Positions 8,920 through 17,571 are shown, numbered from the stretch's first letter. The stretch: DNA of 64,000 nt from Aminipila butyrica (GCF_010669305.1 NZ_CP048649.1:682001-746000), one strand, 5' to 3'. The notes: generated by a model from the sequence alone, not told the origin. Program-made: numbers and translations.

Positions 8920-9546
8920 ATGGCTATAAAGAGCTACGAAGATTTGGACAGCATGCAGCTTGACGCGTTGAGAGAGATTGGCAACATTGGCGCTGGAAAT
9001 GCAGCTACTGCATTATCAGGAACCATCGGCAAGCCGGTGAATATTGATATTCCTACGGTAAAAATTTTAGATATTAATGAGGCTGTGGAGGCCTTGGGCG
9101 GAGCCGAAAAGATTGTGGCTGGCATTATGGTCAAACTGGAGGAAGGTATCCACGGGGCGATGATGAGTATCCAAACGCTGGATGTAATCAATCTTATGCT
9201 GGACAGCCTGCTGGGAACCAAGGTAGACAGCTATGAAGAATTGGATGAAATGCATGTGTCGGCGGTATGCGAGATTGCCAATATTCTTATGGGCTCCTAC
9301 GTGAACGCTATCTCCGATATGACAGGAATGCCAGTAAATATATCTGTACCAGCCATCTCTATCAATATGCTGGGTGCTTTGGTTGCGGTCCCTATGGCCA
9401 CTTACTGCTACGAGGCGGATAAGATTATGATTATCGAAGGGAAGTTTTCTTTTGACGGTATGATGCACAAGCACAATTTAATGTTGATTCCAGACGTAGA
9501 TTCGTTGAAGAGAGTTTTAACAAGACTAGGAGTATATAATGAGTAG
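8920..9546 (+). CDS. cheC: CheY-P phosphatase CheC
   Basis: CheC dephosphorylates CheY-P and is part of the Bacillus-type chemotaxis adaptation circuit with CheD. The 208 residues match the family. Both pseudo-symmetric active-site motifs are intact: D15-xxx-E19-xx-N22 in the first half and S114-xxx-E118-xx-N121 in the second. It should therefore be an active phosphatase rather than a CheX-like remnant. Its stop overlaps the cheD start by 8 bases, which implies translational coupling with its known partner. Confidence 0.95.
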   Translation: MAIKSYEDLDSMQLDALREIGNIGAGNAATALSGTIGKPVNIDIPTVKILDINEAVEALGGAEKIVAGIMVKLEEGIHGAMMSIQTLDVINLMLDSLLGTKVDSYEELDEMHVSAVCEIANILMGSYVNAISDMTGMPVNISVPAISINMLGALVAVPMATYCYEADKIMIIEGKFSFDGMMHKHNLMLIPDVDSLKRVLTRLGVYNE

Positions 9547-10024
9547 TGTGGCCACTGTAGGCATTGCTGAAATGGGAGTGGTTCGAGGTGAAGACCAACT
9601 GATTACCTATGCCTTAGGCTCTTGCATCGGCGTTTGTATCTACGATAAAAATGCAAAGATTGCAGGCATGGTTCACATCATGCTGCCTACTGCCCCTACA
9701 GACGGGAGCGGTAAGTCTGTGTGCCGATATGCGGATTCTGGTGTGCCTGCTCTCGTGAATAAAATGGAAAGTATAGGAGCTCGGAGGGGGCTTTTGACCG
9801 CCAAGATCGCTGGAGGGGCCAGAATGTTTAATATTCCAGGAGATTCGGTAGTGGGAAACATAGGGGACAGGAACACCGATGCAGTAAAAAAGATTTTGTC
9901 GGATTTGCGTATCCCCATTGTAGGCCACGATGTAGGTCAAGACTATGCTAGGACGATGAGTTTCAATGCTTGTGATGGCATGGTTACTATCAAAGCTTTT
10001 TCTAAAGGGATTACCACGTGGTGA
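9539..10024 (+). CDS. cheD: Chemoreceptor glutamine deamidase CheD
   Basis: CheD deamidates glutamines in methyl-accepting chemotaxis proteins and binds CheC as part of adaptation. The 161-residue protein has the conserved catalytic cysteine in LGSCIGVCIYD (about residue 31) and the catalytic histidine in GMVHIMLP (about residue 45), followed by the family motif KIAGGARMF. It overlaps cheC by 8 bases and is the last forward gene before a reverse-strand pair. A strong two-way terminator follows. Confidence 0.95.
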   Translation: MSSVATVGIAEMGVVRGEDQLITYALGSCIGVCIYDKNAKIAGMVHIMLPTAPTDGSGKSVCRYADSGVPALVNKMESIGARRGLLTAKIAGGARMFNIPGDSVVGNIGDRNTDAVKKILSDLRIPIVGHDVGQDYARTMSFNACDGMVTIKAFSKGITTW

Positions 10025-10074
10025 TGGTTAGCCCGTTTGAGGGCTCATTGGGTTTGATTATAATGATTTTACAT

Positions 10075-10158
10075 AAAAAACCGTCTTTTCAGAAGGTTCC
10101 AAGTGGTCGGCAAAGGCAGCCGAACCTTGGAATGGACTGGAAAGACGGTTTTTGTTTA
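10075..10158. terminator. Long bidirectional terminator hairpin between cheD and the ComFB gene
   Basis: Outer arms AAAAAACCGTCTTTTCAG (10075-10092) and CTGGAAAGACGGTTTTT (10137-10153) pair almost perfectly. An inner stem uses TTCCAAG and CTTGGAA. A-rich and T-rich flanks make it usable from both strands, as expected between the converging cheD and ComFB-domain genes. Confidence 0.8.
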
Positions 10159-11223
10159 TCTAGGTGGTGCCGGATGCCTCGGATGAGAGGGGTCCAGTTT
10201 TACTTTGATACAGGCTTTGGCCAACTCGGAGTTTAGCCCTTCGCTGTATTGCTCCTGACAGGCTGTCAGCTTGGCGGCAAACTGTTCCGGCGGTACCATG
10301 AAATACAGAGGTTTAATGTTGTTTAGGGCCATAGCTACCACATCGTAGAGGCAGTCTTGACAGATGCACATGTTGAAACTCTGCATAATGGGCGGAGCTT
10401 GAGCCAGCAGAATGTCCTCTGCAAAATTGTGGAGAACTCGATTTAGCCTACCGTAGGTGGCTTGCCCATAAGCCGCAGCGTTGCATGGAGCTTGTTGATT
10501 TGGCTGGCCGCTTGGAGCTTGAATACCCAACTTCTGATAAGCAGCCGTTGCTTTTGCCTCCGTGTTGGTTGCTTGACGGTCTATGGAGCCAAAGCCAGCA
10601 GAACTTGAAGCCACTCGCGTACGGAGAGGTTCAGAGGAAGTTTTTTGGCTAGGCCGCTCATTTTCAGCGTCAAAATCTTCTAGTACATAGGGTTCGCTTT
10701 TTACTTGATTCAGGGAAACAGGCGATTCACTCTCAACTCGTTTACGAGATGGCTGGCCCTGATCAGTCTGTTCGGCACCTCTTTTGGTTTGCTCGGATTC
10801 GGAGTTGTGCGGCACTTCTTTAGCAGCTGGGTTTTGGCCGGGGCTGTTTTTTTCTGTAGGGAAAGCTGGCACGGTATGCTGACCGAACATGGCCATAAAG
10901 GTGGGGGAATAAGGTGGCCGCTGGTGCGGATTGCTGTCTTCCTCTTGGCTGTGAAGCAGGTCCTGTTTGCTGCGAATCTGCTTGTCCAGTTCTTTTTGCA
11001 AGTCGTCTTTGATAAGATCAGACAACAAGTCTTCTTCTTCAGAACCGGGCAGCTGGACGAGGACTTCCTTTTTAGGTGGCTCAGCTTTCGGTGGTTCGGC
11101 AGTAGTCCGCTGTTCCACCGGCAGCGGTTCCTTGTCAAGGGGCCGCTCCTCTTCGGTTAAGTCACTGGTGCCGTTGGTTAGGAGGCTTAAAACGTGTGCG
11201 GTCTTATTGCTTTTTTTAGCCAT
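10156..11223 (-). CDS. ComFB-domain protein with disordered Pro/Gln-rich N-terminal region
   Basis: A 355-residue protein with three parts. It starts with a short basic peptide (MAKKSNKTAH...). A long low-complexity region rich in Pro, Glu, Gln and Ser runs over residues ~20-250, with a short acidic helical stretch at 61-90 (EEEDLLSDLIKDDLQKELDK). The C-terminal ComFB-like domain spans ~258-345 and carries the family's cysteine cluster and helix, C286-x-C288-xx-C291-xx-D294 then ALN (299-301) and P305-x-Y307. ComFB domains have been reported as cyclic-dinucleotide receptors in cyanobacteria and others. It is co-transcribed with parA (3-base gap). The basic N-terminus resembles the ATPase-stimulating tips of ParA partners. 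I infer an adaptor role; function is unproven. Confidence 0.75.
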   Translation of the reverse strand: MAKKSNKTAHVLSLLTNGTSDLTEEERPLDKEPLPVEQRTTAEPPKAEPPKKEVLVQLPGSEEEDLLSDLIKDDLQKELDKQIRSKQDLLHSQEEDSNPHQRPPYSPTFMAMFGQHTVPAFPTEKNSPGQNPAAKEVPHNSESEQTKRGAEQTDQGQPSRKRVESESPVSLNQVKSEPYVLEDFDAENERPSQKTSSEPLRTRVASSSAGFGSIDRQATNTEAKATAAYQKLGIQAPSGQPNQQAPCNAAAYGQATYGRLNRVLHNFAEDILLAQAPPIMQSFNMCICQDCLYDVVAMALNNIKPLYFMVPPEQFAAKLTACQEQYSEGLNSELAKACIKVKLDPSHPRHPAPPR

Positions 11224-11226
11224 AAA

Positions 11227-11988
11227 TTATAATCCTCCGTGAATCAGTTCTTTTACGAAGTTGGAATAGTCGATGCAGGCATTGGCCTTGGGGGCATAGT
11301 CCAACAAGGCTAGGCCATGAGCTGGAGCTTCAGCTACGGCAACGCTGTTGCGGATAAAAGTTTCCGCAACCTTGGTGCCCAGTTGCGCGGCGATTGCTTC
11401 TGTCATATCGCAGACCTCTTTGGTTAAAGAAGCCCGTTTATTGTACTTGGTCAGCAGGATGCAGGCCAGGTTCAGTTTAGGGTTGTAATATTTTTTCACG
11501 TTTTCGATGGTCTCTTTAATCTGAGAAATGCCCAGCAAACTGAGAACCTCAGGAATCATGGGGATAATCAGATGATCTGCACAAACGTAAGCATTTACAG
11601 TTAAAATGTTTAAAGCAGGGGGGGTATCTATGACAATATAATCATAGATGTCCTTTATGTCTTTGATAGCTTCTGCCAGTAAGAATTCACGACCAGAATG
11701 GTTAAATTCCAACTCTGCTGTACTGAGCAGGATATTGGAAGAAATAAAGTGCCCGCAATCAATGGAGCGGACCGCTTCGTTAATAGTAGCTTTTCCTTTG
11801 AATACGTCATAGAGGGTAACTCCCTCCTCAATGTTGATGCCTAGGCTAAAGCCCAGACTTCCCTGCGGATCCAGATCGATGCCGAGAACCTTATAGCCCA
11901 TCTTTGAAAGCCCACCTATGAGGGCGTTACAGGTGGTAGTCTTGGCAACGCCACCTTTTTGATTTGTGACTACGATTATTTTCGCCAA
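11227..11988 (-). CDS. ParA/Soj-family partitioning ATPase
   Basis: A 253-residue ParA-type ATPase with the deviant Walker A KGGVAKTTT (residues ~11-19), the A' motif GIDLDPQGS and Walker B YIVIDTPPAL. Such ATPases bind DNA non-specifically when ATP-loaded and position plasmids, chromosomes or protein cargo. No parB or parS-like gene is adjacent. The next gene is a ComFB-domain protein, and the surroundings are flagellar and chemotaxis genes. The start is a TTG preceded by GGGAG. The bases before it are AT-rich and shared with the fliD upstream region. It differs from FlhG/FleN, which is a MinD-type ATPase normally beside flhF. Confidence 0.88.
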   Translation of the reverse strand: MAKIIVVTNQKGGVAKTTTCNALIGGLSKMGYKVLGIDLDPQGSLGFSLGINIEEGVTLYDVFKGKATINEAVRSIDCGHFISSNILLSTAELEFNHSGREFLLAEAIKDIKDIYDYIVIDTPPALNILTVNAYVCADHLIIPMIPEVLSLLGISQIKETIENVKKYYNPKLNLACILLTKYNKRASLTKEVCDMTEAIAAQLGTKVAETFIRNSVAVAEAPAHGLALLDYAPKANACIDYSNFVKELIHGGL

Positions 11989-12200
11989 TTTCTTTCTCCC
12001 TTTACGTTTAGTAGTTATGAATCTATTTTACCACATTTTCCGAGATTTTGGCTTAATTATTTTTCGCCTTTGACGATATATAAATATATAAAAATATATA
12101 ATATTGAAGTTTTTTCGTGTTTTTATGTAAGATTAATATAATGTCAAGGAGCAGACAGGGATGTCAGCAAAAGATAATCAATGATTAGGGAGGATGAATT

Positions 12201-14594
12201 ATGACAAGCAGCGTAAATAGTACATCTACATCCAGTACCGCTAGCACCTATTCGGCAAAAGGGTATACTGGATTGGCGAGCGGTATTGATACAGAGGCCG
12301 TTGTAGAATCCATGACGGCCGACATACAGGCCAAGATTGACAAGGTAAAACAGCAACAGCAGACCTTCACTTGGAAGCAAGATGCCTATAGAGAAGTGAT
12401 CACGTCTCTATTGGATTTTCAGTCCAAGTACTTTTCCTATGCTTCCAGTACTAACCTGTTGAGTTCAAACTTTTATAAATGCACCAGTATGGTAGCTGGA
12501 GGCACCAATGCCAGCAAGATTTCTGTCACGGGACTTTCTAACACGAACACGCCCACCTACAGCGTGACGGGTGTGAGCCAGCTGGCCAAGGCGGCGTCCC
12601 AGGTAATGGAAGGCAGCAAGACTAGTGCCGACATTCGTACCGGAGAAATCTCTTTCGATCCCCGCCAAGTGAGCCTTGTCAGCGGCGGCACCATCTCCAT
12701 CAAGTACGGCGGCAGTAAATACTCGGTGAAGATTGCCGATGACGCGGAGATTACAGATAAGCAATCCTTTGCTGATGCATTGAATGTAGCATTAAAGGAG
12801 ACCGGCTTGTCCATCGGGGGCACCTTGGGGGACAAGCTGCAATTTTCTGTAGCTGGAGAACGGATAGAACTAGGGTGTGTAGATAGTAAGGATACGAACT
12901 CTTTCTCTATTGCAGGCGGTTCCAGCGCGGTCTTGAATGCCCTCCACATGAAAAAGGATGATAAGTCTACTGCAGGTATGATAGTAGGCAGTGAGCCTAC
13001 TACAGAGAGTGATCTGATGAAAACCGTAGATTTTAGTTTGACAGGTAAGAACATGACTTTCAATCTCAACGGTTTGAGCAAAACCATTACCTTTACAGAG
13101 GCGGATAATGCAACGATTACAGGGACGGAGTCGGAAAAGCGGGTCAAACTTCAGACGTTGATTCAGGACAAGCTGGACAAGAACTTTGGTAAGACGGAAG
13201 ATGGCACAAGCAAAATCAAGGTCAACAGTAATGCTGACGGCAGTTTGTCTTTTGCCACATTGAAGGGGACGGACGGCGAAGGCAAGGGGATACCAGATGA
13301 GACCGCTCTCTTGCAGATTAACTCCAGTACCACAGATACCATGGGTACCAAAGGCCTCTTTAATTTAGTCAACGGGGCCAAGAATCGACTGGATACATCC
13401 ATGACTTTGAAGGACTTAGGCTTTACCGCAGATACTGATGGGGAATACAAGCTGTCAGTAAATGGAAAGGAGTTCGGCTTCACAGGGGATACTACTGTAT
13501 CTAACCTGATTAGCACCATCAACAGCGACCCCGAGGCAGGAGTAAATATTACCTATTTGAGTACCTCTGGCACTTTCTCTATCTCTGCCGACGAAGCAGG
13601 CTTCCAGGGCAAGGTAAATTTGACTCAAGTGGGCGAAGGCAATTTGTTGGAGGGTCTGTTCGGAAAAGTGAAAGCAGGATCTGTAACAGAAGGCCAGGAC
13701 TTGAAGATGACGATTCGCTACGAGGGAACGAATGAAGACGTAGAGGTCATTCGAAACTCTAATGCTGTGAGCATCGACGGTATCAACTTTACAGCTCAAG
13801 GTGAATTTACAGCTGCCACGAAAGACGACTATATCACTTTTACACCAAAAGCGGATACGGACAACATTATCACCGCTATTAAGGGTATGGTAGAGGATTA
13901 TAATAAAATACTGGATTCCGTCAATTCGCTGGTAACCACCAGTAGCAGAAGCAATAATAAAGGTGCCACAGTATATAAACCGTTGACGGATGCTCAGAAG
14001 AAAGAGATGACTTCCGACGAGATTAAGACGTGGGAAGAAAAGGCCAAGAAGGGTATTCTTTTTCAGGACAGCACCTTGTCCCAGCTGGCGTCAGATCTTC
14101 GATTTGTTTTCTCTACTGCGATTACGGGCATTGGAGGGGCTTCCTCCATCGGGCTGATAGCTTCCTCTTCTTACAGCGACAACGGCAAGATTACCTTGGA
14201 TGAAAGCAAGCTGAAGGCAGCACTGGAAAGCGATCCAGAAAAGGTGAAGTCCATCTTTACCGCTACTGCTGAATCTGCCAAGAGCAGCAGCGGCAGCAGC
14301 AAGTTGGATGGCGGTCTGGTGACCCGGATGAAGACCATCATGGAATCCTATGCCAAGAGCACCGGCGCAGAAAAGGGTTCCTTGGTAAATTTGGCTGGAT
14401 TGGCCAATAATGCTACCACGAATAACAACTACGTCAGCAGACAGCAGAAAATTTTGTCTCAAAAGTTGGAGTCGCTTCAGACTTTGCTGAAAACTAGACA
14501 GGACCGATACCAGAGCCAATTCACGAAACTGGAGAGTTACATTTCCTCTATGAATGCACAGAGCTCCTGGTTGCAGTCCAGCGTCTCTTCCTAA
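12201..14594 (+). CDS. fliD: Flagellar hook-associated protein 2 (filament cap) FliD
   Basis: FliD caps the filament tip and promotes flagellin folding. The N-terminal family motif (TGLASGIDTEAVVESM, about residues 23-38) and the C-terminal domain with its coiled-coil tail (LQTLLKTRQDRYQSQFTKLESYI) are clear. At 797 residues it is far longer than the ~450-550 residues of typical Bacillus or E. coli FliD. The excess lies in the middle (about 130-560), the outward-facing D2/D3 region, and is rich in Thr/Ser/Gly. AGGGAGG precedes the ATG. It is transcribed divergently from parA and heads the fliD-fliS-fliT-like-xpt series. Confidence 0.93.
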   Translation: MTSSVNSTSTSSTASTYSAKGYTGLASGIDTEAVVESMTADIQAKIDKVKQQQQTFTWKQDAYREVITSLLDFQSKYFSYASSTNLLSSNFYKCTSMVAGGTNASKISVTGLSNTNTPTYSVTGVSQLAKAASQVMEGSKTSADIRTGEISFDPRQVSLVSGGTISIKYGGSKYSVKIADDAEITDKQSFADALNVALKETGLSIGGTLGDKLQFSVAGERIELGCVDSKDTNSFSIAGGSSAVLNALHMKKDDKSTAGMIVGSEPTTESDLMKTVDFSLTGKNMTFNLNGLSKTITFTEADNATITGTESEKRVKLQTLIQDKLDKNFGKTEDGTSKIKVNSNADGSLSFATLKGTDGEGKGIPDETALLQINSSTTDTMGTKGLFNLVNGAKNRLDTSMTLKDLGFTADTDGEYKLSVNGKEFGFTGDTTVSNLISTINSDPEAGVNITYLSTSGTFSISADEAGFQGKVNLTQVGEGNLLEGLFGKVKAGSVTEGQDLKMTIRYEGTNEDVEVIRNSNAVSIDGINFTAQGEFTAATKDDYITFTPKADTDNIITAIKGMVEDYNKILDSVNSLVTTSSRSNNKGATVYKPLTDAQKKEMTSDEIKTWEEKAKKGILFQDSTLSQLASDLRFVFSTAITGIGGASSIGLIASSSYSDNGKITLDESKLKAALESDPEKVKSIFTATAESAKSSSGSSKLDGGLVTRMKTIMESYAKSTGAEKGSLVNLAGLANNATTNNNYVSRQQKILSQKLESLQTLLKTRQDRYQSQFTKLESYISSMNAQSSWLQSSVSS

Positions 14595-14700
14595 TAAGCC
14601 CAAGGGCAAAGAAATAAAAATATTGGGATAGGCAGCGAGTAGTGAACCTATAAAACACGTGTGCGTACAGGCTACTAGAAAGAAAGGAAGTTCGTGCTTT

Positions 14701-15132
14701 ATGATGCAGTACGGTTATCAACAGTATAAGACACAATCCGTAGAAACCATGACGAAGGGGGAGATGCTGATTCTTCTCTATGACGAAATCAATAAACGCC
14801 TTTTGCGGGCAGGTGCGTATCTTGAAAAAGAGCAGTTGGACTTGTTTGAGGCAGATATTCAGCGGGCGATTGACATCATTAATTACTTGGCAAAGAGTCT
14901 TGACCGAAAGTATCCAATCAGTGCTGAATTATATCGGCTCTACGACTTCATGACTGTCCAGCTGACTCGGGTGAAGAGCGGCCGGAACATCAAGCTGGCC
15001 GAAGAAATTTTACCCTTAGTCAAAGAGTTGCGAGAAAGCTTTAAAGAAGCAGACCGGATAACAAAAAAAGACCCAAGCGTAGGAGATGGTATTGGTAGTT
15101 CTACCAGCAGTGTGACGTTAGGCGTAGGTTGA
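14701..15132 (+). CDS. fliS: Flagellin export chaperone FliS
   Basis: FliS binds the C-terminus of flagellin in the cytosol and prevents premature polymerisation. The 143-residue all-helical protein shows the family features QYKTQSVETMTKGEMLILLYDE near the start and AKSLDRKYPISAELYRLYDFM in the middle. AAAGGAAG at 14683-14690 favours the ATG at 14701; an upstream in-frame ATG would add residues not seen in the family. It lies directly after fliD as in most Firmicutes. Its stop overlaps the next start as TGATG. Confidence 0.93.
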   Translation: MMQYGYQQYKTQSVETMTKGEMLILLYDEINKRLLRAGAYLEKEQLDLFEADIQRAIDIINYLAKSLDRKYPISAELYRLYDFMTVQLTRVKSGRNIKLAEEILPLVKELRESFKEADRITKKDPSVGDGIGSSTSSVTLGVG

Positions 15133-15578
15133 TGGAGGCAAAAATTTTGGATAGTTTTACAGCGACGACAAAGATTCTAGAAAATCTAAACAAAAAATAT
15201 AAATTCATGGATAATATTATGAACTTGACAAAGGACTTGGAAAGAGCTATGATGGCAGATGATTCCGTATCCTTTGGGCGAATCCTGGACATGAGAGGAG
15301 ACGTTATGATTCTGGTAGACGAGCTGGATTTGGATAACCGAGAGATGGTTTCCCGTCTGCCGGGTCCCCTGAAAGAGCGCATGTCGGCAGTTATTTTTCC
15401 TAGCAAGGGACAGGCCGCCGAATCCCTCACACTGGACAATCCGCTGGAGACCAATATCTATGACACCAATAAGCGGATAGCGATGTTGCTGTCGAAGATT
15501 ATTAAGTTGGATCAGGAAATTAATCAACGGGTAAAAGGCGAGAATCAGCCCCGCCGTTTAGGCACTATGAGAGGCTAA
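15132..15578 (+). CDS. Probable FliT/FlgN-like flagellar chaperone
   Basis: A 148-residue, mostly helical, charged protein with no clear catalytic motif. It is translationally coupled to fliS through a TGATG overlap, the position usually held by FliT, the FliD export chaperone, in this gene order. Its heptad-like helices (ILENLNKKYKFMDNIMNLTKDLERAM and IAMLLSKIIKLDQEINQRV) are compatible with the FliT/FlgN fold. The assignment rests on context and composition rather than on a recognised signature. Confidence 0.55.
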   Translation: MEAKILDSFTATTKILENLNKKYKFMDNIMNLTKDLERAMMADDSVSFGRILDMRGDVMILVDELDLDNREMVSRLPGPLKERMSAVIFPSKGQAAESLTLDNPLETNIYDTNKRIAMLLSKIIKLDQEINQRVKGENQPRRLGTMRG

Positions 15579-15609
15579 CATAAAAAACAATAGATACCGA
15601 GGAGAAAAC

Positions 15610-16182
15610 ATGGAACGTTTAAAGCAGAAAATAGTAGCAGAAGGCCAGGTTTTGGGAGAAGACATCCTGAAGGTGGACGGATTTTTAAACCATCAGATTG
15701 ATGTAAAGTTTATGGAGGAGATTGGCCAGGAGTTTCGGGCCCGGTTTCAGGATGTGAAGCCTAACCGCATACTGACTGTAGAGTCCAGTGGTATCGCTAT
15801 CGCTTGCGAGACATCCAGGTATTTTGACTACGTTCCAGTAGTTTTTGCTAAAAAGGCAACACCTAACACCATGGCGGAAGGCTGCTATAGTGCAGAAGCT
15901 CGGTCTTTTACTAAGGGTACGGTTTCTAACCTGCGGGTATCCAAACGATTTATCCAGCCGGGAGATCAGGTGCTGATTTTGGATGACTTTCTGGCTTCGG
16001 GAGAGGCCTCTATCGCGCTGACGAAGATGGTTCGCAAAGCAGGAGCTGAAGTGGTAGGCATAGGTGCTGTCATTGACAAAGCTTTTCAAGGCGGCGGTGA
16101 CAAGCTCCGAGAGATGGGCTGCCGGGTGGAATCTTTGGCAGTGATTCGCGCTTTTGAAAAAGGACAGATTATCTTTGGGTAA
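15610..16182 (+). CDS. xpt: Xanthine phosphoribosyltransferase
   Basis: Converts xanthine and PRPP to XMP in purine salvage. The 190 residues match Xpt/PurR-type PRTases. The PRPP-binding loop is VLILDDFLASGEA (about residues 122-134), and the N-terminal MERLKQKIVAEGQVLGEDIL is typical of the family. It begins 31 bases after the FliT-like gene with no promoter or purine riboswitch between them, so it is probably read through from the fliD operon. This is unusual, because xpt is normally controlled by guanine through a riboswitch. A strong terminator follows. Confidence 0.93.
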   Translation: MERLKQKIVAEGQVLGEDILKVDGFLNHQIDVKFMEEIGQEFRARFQDVKPNRILTVESSGIAIACETSRYFDYVPVVFAKKATPNTMAEGCYSAEARSFTKGTVSNLRVSKRFIQPGDQVLILDDFLASGEASIALTKMVRKAGAEVVGIGAVIDKAFQGGGDKLREMGCRVESLAVIRAFEKGQIIFG

Positions 16183-16250
16183 TGTGTTGGCGGACAGAAC
16201 TGTTGTGCTAATGACAAAACAAACTGAAACACGGATATTAAGATAGAAAT

Positions 16251-16296
16251 AAGAGCAAAATGTTCGCGTGAATGCGAACTTTGCTCTTTTATTTTT
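16251..16296 (+). terminator. Terminator after xpt
   Basis: Two stacked stems, AGAGCAAA/TTTGCTCT and GTTCGC/GCGAAC, are separated by a 2-base bulge. They are followed by TTTTATTTTTG. The element ends the fliD-xpt transcription unit. Confidence 0.85.
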
Positions 16297-16327
16297 GTTT
16301 TCTTTACGCAAATTTCATAAAAATGAC

Positions 16328-16356
16328 TTTACTAGGACAAAAAGGCTCATTATAAT
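16328..16356 (+). promoter_or_regulatory. Promoter of the nucleoside ABC transporter operon
   Basis: TTTACT (16328-16333) and TATAAT (16351-16356) are spaced by 17 bases, 48 bases before the lipoprotein gene. I looked for a purine riboswitch in the short leader and saw none. Confidence 0.65.
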
Positions 16357-16403
16357 GAGAGTACCAAATAAAATTGATTGTTTCACAAAGAAGGAGAAGT
16401 GCA

Positions 16404-17516
16404 ATGAAAAAGTTTTTTGCTATTTTATTAGCATTCGTTATGGTGTTCGGTCTGGCTGCCTGTGGCGGTTCCGATACCACGGATGAGGATGCAGCTACTG
16501 ACGCGTTAAAGGTAGGTTTTATCTACATCGGCAGTATTAACGATGGTGGATATACGCAGGCGCAGCATGCGGGCACTGTGGCTATGGAAAAGTATTTCAA
16601 AGGTAAGGTAAAGACGCTTTACCAGGAAAATGTCAGTGATTCGGACAAGTCTGCTGCCATGACAGCAGCCATTAACCTGATGGATCAGGGCTGTACTGTT
16701 ATCGTGGGCACTAGCTATGGCTTTATGGATGCCCTGGACGAGCTGGCTAATTCTGATGAGTACAAAGACATCAAGTTCCTTCATTTCTCAGGAAATAAAA
16801 TGAACGATACGAACTTTGGCAACTATTTCGGTGCAACGGAAGAACCTAGATACCTGACCGGTATTATCGCTGGTATGATGACAGAAACCAACAAATTAGG
16901 TTATGTGGGCGCGTATCCGTATACAGAAGTACAGATTGGTATCAATGCTTTCACGTTAGGTGCTCAATCCGTGAATCCGGATGTAGAAGTAAAAGTAGTT
17001 TATATTAACAGCTGGTATGACCCAGAAAAGGAAAGAAGTGCTGCGGACGAACTGCTGGCACAGGGCTGCGACATTATTACTCAGCACTGTGATACGACTG
17101 GTCCTCAGGTTGCTGCTGCTGAATCTGGCAAGTACGCTATCGGCTATAACGTGGACAACAGTCAGGTAGAGGCTGTCAAGCCGGCTTACTTGACTTCAGC
17201 CATCTGGCACCATGAAAAGTTCTTGATTCCGACGGTTGAGAAGATCCTGGCTGGAACGTGGACACCAGAATCTTATTACGGCACTATGGCAGACGGCTAC
17301 ATGGATATTGCTCCGATGACCGATTTGGTACCGGCCGACGTACAGACTAAGGTCAACGAGGTGAGAGATCAGATGATCGCTGGCGAGTTCCACCCATTCT
17401 CTGGAGAGATTTATTATAACGATGGAAAAGTTCTCTGCGAAGAAGGACAGACACTGGATCGGGCAGCTATTTGGAGCATTAACGGTCTGGTAAAGGGAGC
17501 TAAAGGCAACAACTAG
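16404..17516 (+). CDS. BMP-family substrate-binding lipoprotein (nucleoside importer)
   Basis: A periplasmic-type binding protein of the BMP/PnrA family, anchored as a lipoprotein. The signal peptide ends in the lipobox LAAC with C20 as the lipidated residue. The mature domain begins LKVGFIYIGSINDGGYTQAQ, typical of BMP proteins that bind purine or other nucleosides. AAGGAG precedes the ATG at 16404; the reading frame extends 30 bases upstream without a better start. It is 370 residues and followed by its ATPase and two permeases. A hairpin after the gene probably tapers transcription so that binding protein is made in excess. Confidence 0.92.
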   Translation: MKKFFAILLAFVMVFGLAACGGSDTTDEDAATDALKVGFIYIGSINDGGYTQAQHAGTVAMEKYFKGKVKTLYQENVSDSDKSAAMTAAINLMDQGCTVIVGTSYGFMDALDELANSDEYKDIKFLHFSGNKMNDTNFGNYFGATEEPRYLTGIIAGMMTETNKLGYVGAYPYTEVQIGINAFTLGAQSVNPDVEVKVVYINSWYDPEKERSAADELLAQGCDIITQHCDTTGPQVAAAESGKYAIGYNVDNSQVEAVKPAYLTSAIWHHEKFLIPTVEKILAGTWTPESYYGTMADGYMDIAPMTDLVPADVQTKVNEVRDQMIAGEFHPFSGEIYYNDGKVLCEEGQTLDRAAIWSINGLVKGAKGNN

Positions 17517-17536
17517 GAAAATAAAAAATTCTTCAA

Positions 17537-17571
17537 GGGGATGTTCATAGGAACATCCCCTCTTTATTTTC
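17537..17571 (+). terminator. Terminator or attenuating hairpin after the binding-protein gene
   Basis: A perfect 10-bp stem GGGGATGTTC/GAACATCCCC with a 4-base loop is followed by TCTTTATTTTCTTT. It sits inside the presumed ABC operon, so I infer partial termination that lowers ATPase and permease expression relative to the lipoprotein. Confidence 0.8.

Noticed and set aside
10018..10236. 72-codon forward frame after cheD
   Set aside because: It runs through the long two-way terminator and the ComFB gene's end on the other strand, has no ribosome site and no family resemblance.
10705..11160. 151-codon forward frame opposite the ComFB gene
   Set aside because: Antisense of a low-complexity coding region; no ribosome site and no domain.
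12104..12142. Promoter for fliD (TATAAT at 12137)
   Set aside because: No -35 box or FliA-type box at a fitting distance; the -10 match alone in AT-rich sequence is not sufficient.
15579..15609. Purine riboswitch before xpt
   Set aside because: Only 31 bases separate xpt from the preceding gene, too short for the aptamer.
16297..16403. Purine riboswitch before the nucleoside transporter
   Set aside because: The short leader has no three-stem junction or conserved purine-aptamer bases that I can see.
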